This document shows, one piece after another, positions 5,748-11,952 of a DNA stretch of 11,952 nt. The notes under the pieces were generated by a model that saw nothing but the letters and a program-made list of their open reading frames with translations, made no database searches and had not been told where the DNA came from. The DNA is taken from contig JAAYGZ010000070.1 of the NCBI GenBank assembly GCA_012727515.1, forward strand, positions 1 through 11,952, given 5' to 3'. The stretch is from Desulfovibrionales bacterium (GTDB taxonomy: Bacteria; Desulfobacterota; Desulfovibrionia; Desulfovibrionales; Desulfomicrobiaceae). Within the stretch, counting starts at the first letter, position 1. Each line of letters begins with the position of its first letter. Both the position numbers and the translations under genes were made by a program.

Positions 5748-6725
5748 ATGCGGCGCGTTATTTTGATTGTTCTGGTGCTCATTCTTGGGGGCAGCGCGTG
5801 GTTAGTCTGGAAAAACTCTCACCGCGCTCCATCAACCCAGCTCACCTTTCACGGCAATGTTGATATTCGCGAAGTCCGCCTTGGGTTTCGTGTTGCCGGA
5901 CGAGTGCAGGACGTGTTCAAAGAAGAAGGTGACACCGTATCTGCTGGTGACATCCTGGCCCGACTGGATAGCCAACCTTTGGCCAAAGCCCTGCGCCAGG
6001 CCACAGCCCAGGTTCAGCAGCTTGAAGCCAAAGTCACGGAACTTAAAAACGGTCCCAGGCCCCAGGAAATTGATCAGGCAGTAAAAAATCTGGCCGCAGC
6101 CCAGGCCCAGCTCAAAGACGCTCGTATCCGCCATGATCGTTTGCGCCAACTGATTACTTCAGGGGCCGCATCCCAACAAGACTACGATTCAGCTGCCACG
6201 ACCCTTGAAGCAGCCCAGGCGCGGCGTGATGCCAGCCAGGCCACACTTACCCTTTTGCAGGCCGGAACACGCGATGAACAGATCGTCCAGGCAGAAGCAG
6301 CCCTGGAAGCAGCGCGGGCAAGTCAGGAACAAGCCACAATTCAGCTGACAGACACCGAACTTGTTGCCCCAGAGCCAGGCATTGTTCTGACCCGTGCAAT
6401 TGAGCCTGGCAGTCTGGTCCAGGCCGGCAGCACAGCCCTGACCGTAAGTCTGGGCGCACCTGTCCGGGTACGGGCCTATGCGTCCGAACCAGAGCTGGGC
6501 CTTATTCATCCAGGCCGACACGTGCTTGTCTATACAGATTCCCGCACCACACCGTATCACGGACAAATCGGCGATGTTTCGCCCAGAGCAGAATTCACGC
6601 CTAAGTCAGTAGAAACGCAGGATCTGCGCACCGCCCTGGTGTACCGCTTCCGCGTTGTCATCACAGATGCTGATGACATGCTGCGCCAAGGCATGCCGGT
6701 CACCGTTCATCTTGGCGGAGACTGA
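5748..6725 (+). CDS. ybhG: HlyD-family periplasmic adaptor of an ABC exporter (YbhG-like)
   Basis: Membrane fusion protein that bridges an inner-membrane exporter to an outer-membrane channel. The product is 325 residues (E. coli YbhG is 332). Features are an N-terminal membrane anchor (4-22), the first half of a biotinyl-lipoyl domain (GFRVAGRV...GDTVSAGDILARLD, 46-74), a long coiled-coil hairpin (76-204) and the second lipoyl half (LVAPEPGIVLTRAIEPGSLV, 205-224), then a beta-barrel region. At the hairpin tip R131-x3-L135-x6-S142 matches the R-L-S motif of adaptors that dock on TolC. ATG 5748 was chosen for AAAGGAG at 5736-5742; a TTG at 5727 in the same frame would place that ribosome site inside the gene. 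Its stop overlaps the ATPase start by one base. Confidence 0.92.
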   Translation: MRRVILIVLVLILGGSAWLVWKNSHRAPSTQLTFHGNVDIREVRLGFRVAGRVQDVFKEEGDTVSAGDILARLDSQPLAKALRQATAQVQQLEAKVTELKNGPRPQEIDQAVKNLAAAQAQLKDARIRHDRLRQLITSGAASQQDYDSAATTLEAAQARRDASQATLTLLQAGTRDEQIVQAEAALEAARASQEQATIQLTDTELVAPEPGIVLTRAIEPGSLVQAGSTALTVSLGAPVRVRAYASEPELGLIHPGRHVLVYTDSRTTPYHGQIGDVSPRAEFTPKSVETQDLRTALVYRFRVVITDADDMLRQGMPVTVHLGGD

Positions 6726-8443
6726 TGATGCAGGCCGTGGCCATGGAGCATGTCAGCAAACATTTTTCTGGCATGACACAGCCCGCTCTCAATGCCCTTT
6801 CCGGCACTATCTGTTCTGGCATCATCACCGGCATAGCCGGACCAGACGGAGCGGGAAAAACCACCATGCTCCGCATAATGGCAGGCCTTCTTGTTCCGGA
6901 TACAGGCACCATGACTGTTCTTGGACACAATCCAGTTACTGATTCAGCCCTGCTGCGCCACCGTATTGGCTACATGCCGCAAAAATTTGGCTTGTACGAA
7001 GATTTAAGCGTTCTGGAAAACCTCACCCTGCATGCTGATCTGCGCGATGTTCGCGGCATGGCCAGGGACAAACGCTTTGCCGAACTTCTGAGCTTCACGG
7101 CCCTGGCTCCTTTTACCAGCCGCCTGGCAGGTAAACTTTCAGGAGGCATGAAGCAAAAACTCGGTCTGGCCTGCGCCCTGTTAGGCACTCCCGAACTTTT
7201 ACTCCTGGATGAACCAGGCGTTGGGGTGGACCCCATTTCCCGCCGTGAACTCTGGAAAATGGTTCAGGATCTGGCCGGACAAGGCATTGCTGTGGTCTGG
7301 AGCACATCGTATCTGGATGAAGCCGAAGCCTGCCATAGCGTCTTGCTGCTCAGTCAAGGCAGCCTGCTCTTTGCTGGCCCCCCGCATGACCTGACTCAGC
7401 GCCTGGCAGGGCGGAGTCAGCATGTACGCGGCGTGACCGGACGGCTGCGCCAGAGTCTTACTGTTATGCTGCGCCAGCCTGAAGTCTGCGATGGCACTAT
7501 CCAGGGCCGTAATCTGCGCATTATTCTCAAGGATGCAACTATCCGCCCGGATCTGGCAGTCCTGGATAGTGCTGGATCGCCAAGCTGGGCCACGGTTACA
7601 CCGCGCTTTGAAGACGCTTTTATTGATCTCTTAGGTGGTGGCCCAGGAGGAGAATCAGCCCTGGCCCAGGCCATGCCCATGCGCACAGCACAGAACAAAC
7701 CGCTTATTGTGGCTGAAAATCTGACCAAGATGTTTGGAACATTTGCAGCAACAGACAATGTGTCCTTTGCCGTGCGCCAGGGCGAAATTTTTGGCTTGCT
7801 TGGCCCCAATGGCGCGGGCAAATCCACTACATTCAAAATGATGTGCGGCCTGCTTCAGCCCAGCTCAGGCAAGGCAGAAGTTCTGGGCATTGATTTACGT
7901 CGCAGTCCGGCCCAGGCGCGGCAACATCTTGGCTATATGGCGCAGAAATTTTCTTTGTACGGCAAGCTGACTGTGCGGCAGAATCTGCACTTTTTTTCTG
8001 GCGCCTATGGACTTTTCGGCTCCAGACAACGCCAGGCCGTGGACAATATGATCCATGCCTTTCATCTGGACCCTGTGCTTGGCTCGCGCACTGATGATCT
8101 GTCTCTGGGCTATAAACAACGCATTGCCCTGGCCTGTGCAACCATGCATGAACCTGATATTCTTTTTCTGGACGAGCCGACCTCAGGAGTTGATCCCATT
8201 ACCCGCCGGGAATTCTGGAACCATATCAATGCGATGGTGGAAAAAGGCGTGACCATTATGGTGACCACACACTTTATGGATGAGGCAGAATACTGTGACC
8301 GCATTGGCCTGGTCTATCAGGGCCGGCTCATTGCCCTGGCTCCGCCTGATGACCTTAAAAGCCAGACCGCCACACAAGAAATTCCGGACCCGACCATGGA
8401 AGATGCTTTTATTGAACTTATTTATCAGCAGGCGCACATATGA
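6725..8443 (+). CDS. ybhF: Double ABC ATPase of a YbhFSR-type exporter
   Basis: Two nucleotide-binding domains fused in 572 residues (E. coli YbhF is 578). NBD1 has Walker A GPDGAGKTT (39-47), Q86, signature LSGGM (138-142), Walker B ending D162-E163 and STSYLDEA where the H-loop should be (histidine replaced by S195). NBD2 has Walker A GPNGAGKST (360-368), Q407, the altered signature LSLGY (459-463), D483-E484 and a normal H-loop TTH (H516). The linker (about 205-325) carries a small regulatory domain. It powers the two ABC-2 permeases encoded directly downstream. ATG 6725 overlaps the adaptor stop by one base, and ATG 6728 is equally possible with GGCGGAG at 6714-6720. Stop and next start overlap as ATGA. 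In E. coli ybhGFSR is linked to drug tolerance and ion efflux; the substrate here is unknown. Confidence 0.93.
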   Translation: MMQAVAMEHVSKHFSGMTQPALNALSGTICSGIITGIAGPDGAGKTTMLRIMAGLLVPDTGTMTVLGHNPVTDSALLRHRIGYMPQKFGLYEDLSVLENLTLHADLRDVRGMARDKRFAELLSFTALAPFTSRLAGKLSGGMKQKLGLACALLGTPELLLLDEPGVGVDPISRRELWKMVQDLAGQGIAVVWSTSYLDEAEACHSVLLLSQGSLLFAGPPHDLTQRLAGRSQHVRGVTGRLRQSLTVMLRQPEVCDGTIQGRNLRIILKDATIRPDLAVLDSAGSPSWATVTPRFEDAFIDLLGGGPGGESALAQAMPMRTAQNKPLIVAENLTKMFGTFAATDNVSFAVRQGEIFGLLGPNGAGKSTTFKMMCGLLQPSSGKAEVLGIDLRRSPAQARQHLGYMAQKFSLYGKLTVRQNLHFFSGAYGLFGSRQRQAVDNMIHAFHLDPVLGSRTDDLSLGYKQRIALACATMHEPDILFLDEPTSGVDPITRREFWNHINAMVEKGVTIMVTTHFMDEAEYCDRIGLVYQGRLIALAPPDDLKSQTATQEIPDPTMEDAFIELIYQQAHI

Positions 8444-9567
8444 CAATGCTTTCATGGCGCAGGCTCAGGGCGCTGTGCATCAAGGAAACCTACCAGATCC
8501 TGCGTGACCCAAGCAGTGGAATCATGGCTTTTATTCTGCCCATGCTTTTGCTGGTGATCTTTGGGTATGGAATAAATCTGGATGCTACTTCCATGCGCCT
8601 TGGCTTGTGCAATGAATCAACAGGCCAGCCTGCCGCAGCATTTGCAGCCCACCTGACCGGCACGCCATATTTTGAAATCCAGGCCGGAACCCGCCCCCAA
8701 CTGGACGCACTGCTCGCTGATGGCACAATCAGAGGCTATGTTCTTCTGGCAAGTGATTTTTCACGCCTGGTACAAAATGGGCCAGATCCAGCGCCCATTC
8801 AAATTGTAACCGATGGCACAGAACCAAATATCGCCACGTTTCTTGCTGCATTTATTCACAATACCTGGGCCATCTGGAACGAATCCCAAGCCCGCGCCCA
8901 AGGCCTTGCTCTTGCGCCCGGCACAGACATTCAGGCCCGCTACTGGTATAATCCAGCAGCCATAAGCAGACATTATCTTATTCCTGGGTCCATTACTATT
9001 ATTATGACTGTTATCGGCGCCATGCTGACCTCACTGGTGGTGGCCAGGGAATGGGAACGGGGCACCATGGAAGCCTTGCTGTCCTCCCCTGTGACCAGGG
9101 CAGAGCTGCTGCTGTCCAAACTTTTGCCGTATTTTGTGCTGGGCATGATTTCCATGGGCATTGTGGCGGCCAGCGCTGTTTTTTTCATGAACGTACCCTT
9201 TCATGGGTCCATACCAGCCCTGCTCCTGGTTACGTCCTTGTTTTTACTCAGTATGCTTGGCCTGGGCCTGCTTATTTCTTCAGCCATGCGCAACCAGTTT
9301 GACAGTGCGCAAACAACCTTAAATATCGCTTTTTTACCCGCGGTAATGCTCTCTGGTGCATTTTTTGTTATTGATAGTATGCCTGCCCCGATTCGGGCCA
9401 TTACCTATCTTCTGCCCCCACGCTACCTGGTCAGCTCTTTGCAAACTATTTTCCTGGCTGGGGATATCTGGACAATTCTTCTGCCCAACACCCTTTTTTT
9501 AGCCGGAACAAGCATTTTGTTTCTGCTGCTTACTGTGCGCGCAACCCGCCGCAGGCTGGATGGTTGA
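8440..9567 (+). CDS. ybhS: ABC-2 type permease, first subunit (YbhS-like)
   Basis: Membrane subunit of the exporter, 375 residues. It has the ABC-2 permease topology: an amphipathic N-terminal helix with the motif RALCIKETYQILRDP (10-24), TM1 (about 27-46), a large extracytoplasmic domain (about 48-178) and five further TM segments (about 180-201, 231-251, 258-281, 294-312, 346-366). The cytoplasmic coupling motif REWERGTMEALLSSP (203-217) is typical of the YbhS/YhhJ group and contacts the ATPase. ATG 8440 overlaps the ATPase stop in an ATGA arrangement, indicating translational coupling. It pairs with the second permease to form the heterodimeric channel. The C-terminal tail RATRRRLDG is basic, as expected on the cytoplasmic side. 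Confidence 0.92.
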   Translation: MTMLSWRRLRALCIKETYQILRDPSSGIMAFILPMLLLVIFGYGINLDATSMRLGLCNESTGQPAAAFAAHLTGTPYFEIQAGTRPQLDALLADGTIRGYVLLASDFSRLVQNGPDPAPIQIVTDGTEPNIATFLAAFIHNTWAIWNESQARAQGLALAPGTDIQARYWYNPAAISRHYLIPGSITIIMTVIGAMLTSLVVAREWERGTMEALLSSPVTRAELLLSKLLPYFVLGMISMGIVAASAVFFMNVPFHGSIPALLLVTSLFLLSMLGLGLLISSAMRNQFDSAQTTLNIAFLPAVMLSGAFFVIDSMPAPIRAITYLLPPRYLVSSLQTIFLAGDIWTILLPNTLFLAGTSILFLLLTVRATRRRLDG

Positions 9568-10681
9568 AATGATTTGGCTATACCGCATCAGCGCACTTAT
9601 TCGCAAGGAATTGCAGATTCTTTTGGCTGACCGGCAAAGCAGACAACTGGTCATTATACCGGTTATCCTGCAAATTATTATCTTTCCCCTGGCCGTGACC
9701 CTGGATGTAAAAAACACAACCCTGGCCATTCTTAACGAAGACAGCGGGCAGGTTTCCCATGAACTCAGTGCCCGCTTTGCAGCTGCCAGCGCCTTTACCA
9801 CGATTATCCATCTTACCGGAGCAGCCCAGATACAACAGGTTATGGACAATCAAGACGCCATTGCTGTGGTGTGGTTTGCTCAGGATTTTTCAGCCAAGGC
9901 AGAACATGGGCTGCCCGGGTCCATGCAGATTATTTTAGATGGTCGCCGCTCCAACAGCAGCCAGATTGCCGCCACCTATGTGCAGGACATTGTGAACACA
10001 TATTTTATGCAGGCCCAGCAAACCCAGGGTCAGGCTCCCCAGACCCAATTGGTGATTCATAATCGGTATAATCCCAACCTGGATTACCAGTGGTTTATCC
10101 TGCCCAGCCTTATTGCTCTTATTCTCACGGTCAGCGCCCTGATTTTAACAGCCTTGTCCGTGGCCAGAGAACGCGAACAAGGAACCCTGGAGCAGCTTCT
10201 GGTCTCCCCGCTCACTCCGGAAATGATTATGATTGGCAAGGCAGTGGCCGTGCTTGTGGTCGGCATGTTTCAGGCAAGTGTCATTATTGCGGCAGCTGTT
10301 TTTGTGTATAAGGTTCCGCTTGCTGGCTCACTGGCCCTTATTTACGCCAGCGCTGTACTGTATTTTCTGGCCCTGGTCGGCATTGGATTTTTAATCAGCG
10401 CGGTTTGTGCCACGCAACAACAGGCCTTTCTGGGCGCTTTTGCCTTTATGATGCCCGCTATTTTGTTATCCGGTATTGCCTCGCCCATTGAAAACATGCC
10501 CCAATGGATGCAGACCATGACCTGGATTAACCCGGTGCGTCACTTTATGTTCATTGTTAAAAGCATATTTCTAAAAGATGCGTCCATAGGTTTTGTGATT
10601 ACCCACTCCCTGCCTCTTGTTCTGACTGGCGCAATCACCCTCTCCCTTGCCGTGTATCGGTACAGAAAACGCTTTGGATAA
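9560..10681 (+). CDS. ybhR: ABC-2 type permease, second subunit (YbhR-like)
   Basis: Second membrane subunit of the exporter, 373 residues (E. coli YbhR is 368). It is a clear paralogue of the preceding permease, with the same layout: N-terminal helix RKELQILLADR (15-25), TM1 (about 30-48), an extracytoplasmic domain (about 50-176), TM helices at about 178-200, 227-249, 256-281, 289-307 and 347-366, and the coupling motif REREQGTLEQLLVSP (203-217). ATG 9560 overlaps the ybhS-like stop by eight bases; ATG 9569, one base after that stop, is a possible alternative. It is the last gene of the operon. No clear terminator hairpin follows directly, but a decayed copy of the intergenic repeat begins 35 bases after the stop. 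Confidence 0.92.
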   Translation: MVEMIWLYRISALIRKELQILLADRQSRQLVIIPVILQIIIFPLAVTLDVKNTTLAILNEDSGQVSHELSARFAAASAFTTIIHLTGAAQIQQVMDNQDAIAVVWFAQDFSAKAEHGLPGSMQIILDGRRSNSSQIAATYVQDIVNTYFMQAQQTQGQAPQTQLVIHNRYNPNLDYQWFILPSLIALILTVSALILTALSVAREREQGTLEQLLVSPLTPEMIMIGKAVAVLVVGMFQASVIIAAAVFVYKVPLAGSLALIYASAVLYFLALVGIGFLISAVCATQQQAFLGAFAFMMPAILLSGIASPIENMPQWMQTMTWINPVRHFMFIVKSIFLKDASIGFVITHSLPLVLTGAITLSLAVYRYRKRFG

Positions 10682-10716
10682 TTTTTTCAATCTTTCCACC
10701 TGGATACTAAGGAAGT

Positions 10717-10846
10717 GCTGATTAAATCGAAATAAGTCATCGTAATCGCGAGGACTCGAAGTGGAAAACAATCCAGAATCCTTGATTCGTCAGTAAGTAC
10801 AGATTGCCACGCCGCTCCTCTCCTCTCAAGAATAAAAACAATCCGC
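10717..10846 (+). repeat. Hairpin-forming intergenic repeat, copy 2 (diverged)
   Basis: This 130-bp element aligns with the repeat at 2510-2640 almost without gaps. By my count the left 58 bases match at 46 positions and the right 48 bases at 34, with a central segment of 24 bases here against 25 there. It begins with the same GCTGATTAA (10717-10725), but the matching right end has decayed to ACAATCCGC, so terminal pairing is largely lost. Shared landmarks include GCGAGGA-TCGAAG in the left arm and ACAGATTGCC in the right. The orientation is the same as copy 1. It lies after the last transporter gene and before the promoter of the FecR-domain gene. It seems an older, non-functional or weakly functional copy of the same element. 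Confidence 0.75.
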
Positions 10847-10906
10847 ATGTCCTCAACAGGTATTACAGACTATCTTTCTATTCATAGAATTATTCGATAT
10901 CTTTGC

Positions 10907-10934
10907 TTTACATTATCTGCATCCTGATGATAAT
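10907..10934 (+). promoter_or_regulatory. Candidate sigma-70 promoter of the FecR-domain gene
   Basis: TTTACA (10907-10912) and GATAAT (10929-10934) each differ from the sigma-70 consensus at one base and are separated by 16 bases. Transcription would start near 10941, leaving a 5' leader of about 57 bases before ATG 10998. This fits the 316-base gap and the new functional unit that follows. Together with the decayed repeat (10717-10846), this is all I see in the gap. I found no operator-like inverted repeat overlapping the promoter. Confidence 0.45.
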
Positions 10935-10997
10935 TCTTGGATAGTCAGAGTCACAACAAACATCTTCACCAAAATCCAACAAAGAGGAAGGGGCATC

Positions 10998-11952
10998 ATG
11001 AAGCATTTACACTTTTTTGGCCTGATTGTGCTCTTTTTGGGCACAGGATTTTTTTCACCCGCCCATAGCGCCCAACGCGCAGGTCTGGTTATCGCTCTTG
11101 ATAAAACAGCCTGGGCCACGGCAGATGGAACGCGCCGTGAACTGGCAGTGAAATCAGAGGTGTATGCGGCAGATACCATCAGCACAGACACACAGGGAAA
11201 AGTACAGATCCTTTTTGAAGATGATTCTGTGGTCGCTCTTGGTCCATCGTCCACTGTTAACCTGGAGCAGTTTTCCTTTGACCCCCAAGCATCACCAGCC
11301 ATGAGCATTAAACTGGTGCAGGGGCTTAGCCGCATTGTCAGTGGCAAAATTGTTGAACAAAATCCAGAAGGCTTTAAAATTTCCTCCCCCCTGGCCGTTA
11401 TTGGCATTCGCGGAACCATTACCCAGCATAATGTTCAGCCAGAACTGGAAAGCCATTTTGCCGAACAACTTGATCCAGGTCATACTGTTCTTATCCAGGG
11501 ACCAGATGGCCAGACTCTGGAACTTTCATCAGCTCTGACCGGAGCAGATTTACAGCCAGGAGGCACAACTCCTGACCAGCCCCGCCCCATGACTCCTGCT
11601 GAACAGCAGAATGGCCAGCAGGACACGCAACCAGGGCAATCCGGACCTGCTGACACAGCAGGGTCGCTTGATCCTTTAGCAGGGACAACACCACAGCATA
11701 ACCTCGGCACAGCAGATGCTGATCTTGACCCTGCCCCAACTCCACCACTTATGGAAACAGGCATTTCTTCTGCACAAGAAAATGCACGGCCTCACGGCGA
11801 ACTCCCTTCTTCGCCATCTCAGGATCACGAGCCTGCACCTGGACCAATCCCGCAGCCAGAGCCAGGGCCAACCCCTGAACCTGAGCCATTACCTGAGCCG
11901 GAACCAACACCAGAACCAGAGCCAACACCAGAACCAGAGCCAACACCAGAGC
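10998..11952 (+). CDS. Secreted FecR-domain protein with Pro-Glu-rich repeats (3' end outside window)
   Basis: Open to the window edge, with 318 complete codons visible. A signal peptide (residues 1 to about 25, ending PAHSA) is followed by a FecR domain (about 27-145). It has the family pattern of a Thr/Asp/Gly-rich segment, then KVQILFEDDSVVALGPSSTV (68-87), a Leu-Val-Gln-Gly-Leu-Ser-Arg-Ile segment, and ISSPLAVIGIRGTITQ (128-143), close to the conserved TPxAxxGVRGT motif. From about 185 the sequence is Pro/Gln/Thr/Glu-rich and low in complexity, and it becomes a PEPEPT repeat after about 284. It has no sigma-regulator transmembrane helix like true FecR. Stand-alone FecR-domain proteins with such linkers are often large cell-surface or secreted proteins, but the C-terminal part that would tell is missing. 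GAGGAAGGGG (10985-10994) is a strong ribosome site for ATG 10998. Confidence 0.85.
   Translation, partial: MKHLHFFGLIVLFLGTGFFSPAHSAQRAGLVIALDKTAWATADGTRRELAVKSEVYAADTISTDTQGKVQILFEDDSVVALGPSSTVNLEQFSFDPQASPAMSIKLVQGLSRIVSGKIVEQNPEGFKISSPLAVIGIRGTITQHNVQPELESHFAEQLDPGHTVLIQGPDGQTLELSSALTGADLQPGGTTPDQPRPMTPAEQQNGQQDTQPGQSGPADTAGSLDPLAGTTPQHNLGTADADLDPAPTPPLMETGISSAQENARPHGELPSSPSQDHEPAPGPIPQPEPGPTPEPEPLPEPEPTPEPEPTPEPEPTPE
11904..11952 (+). repeat. 18-bp in-frame tandem repeat (PTPEPE)
   Basis: The unit CCAACACCAGAACCAGAG occurs at 11904-11921 and 11922-11939. A third, imperfect copy is cut by the window end. Upstream, looser Pro-Glu codons (from about 11850) lead into it. Six codons per unit means copy-number change would keep the frame. 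The encoded Pro-Glu-Pro-Thr chain is probably an extended, rigid spacer between the FecR domain and whatever follows. Confidence 0.85.

Noticed and set aside
10510..10735. Rho-independent terminator after the transporter operon
   Set aside because: There is a short T run at 10683-10688, but no GC-rich hairpin precedes it.
10913..11419. Minus-strand open frame of 168 codons at the start of the FecR-domain gene
   Set aside because: It overlaps the clear signal peptide and FecR domain on the plus strand, and its product resembles no family.
11749..11946. Minus-strand frame rich in Leu/Val/Ala that looks like a membrane helix
   Set aside because: It is the complement of the Pro-Glu repeat, so the hydrophobic pattern is an artefact of that repeat.
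11850..11952. CRISPR-like array at the window end
   Set aside because: The units are contiguous 18-bp coding repeats with no spacers.

Overview
The window looks like a chromosomal segment from a mesophilic Gram-negative bacterium with an outer membrane. My best guess is the Desulfovibrionales or a related deltaproteobacterial (Desulfobacterota) group. This rests on the ileS-lspA-lgt order, the NIL-domain ferredoxin, the cysteine-rich Lgt signature, the CheZ and PilZ proteins and moderate GC content. It is an inference from gene content, not a database match. All genes I can support are on the plus strand.

Region 1 (1-2503) is a tightly overlapping run: the 3' end of ileS, lspA (signal peptidase II), lgt (prolipoprotein diacylglyceryl transferase) and a 71-residue two-helix membrane protein of PLDc_N type. 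Each start codon lies inside the end of the preceding gene. A 131-bp hairpin-forming intergenic repeat follows (2510-2640).

Region 2 (2703-5693) begins with a lipoprotein resembling YbgF/CpoB (lipobox, coiled coil, proline-rich linker, TPRs). After it come a NIL-domain protein with two [4Fe-4S] motifs, a PilZ (cyclic-di-GMP receptor) protein with an unusual internal insertion, a CheZ-type CheY-P phosphatase and a 95-residue protein I cannot identify. The last three look like a small signalling cluster joining c-di-GMP and chemotaxis.

Region 3 (5748-10681) is a complete four-gene transporter operon with the layout of E. coli ybhGFSR: a HlyD-type adaptor, a double ABC ATPase and two ABC-2 permeases. 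The genes overlap or abut. The adaptor carries the R-L-S motif used for docking to a TolC-type channel, but no such channel gene is in the window. In the ATPase, one of the two composite ATP sites looks degenerate.

Region 4 (10682-11952) has a 316-bp gap holding a second, more decayed copy of the repeat (10717-10846) and a good sigma-70-like promoter (10907-10934). Then comes the 5' part of a secreted FecR-domain protein that enters a Pro-Glu-Pro-Thr tandem repeat and runs off the window.

I see no CRISPR array, tRNA, rRNA, transposase, phage gene or recognisable defence system. Most of the window is conserved housekeeping, envelope and signalling sequence. The less familiar parts are the PilZ-CheZ-unknown cluster, the interrupted PilZ domain and the paired intergenic repeat.
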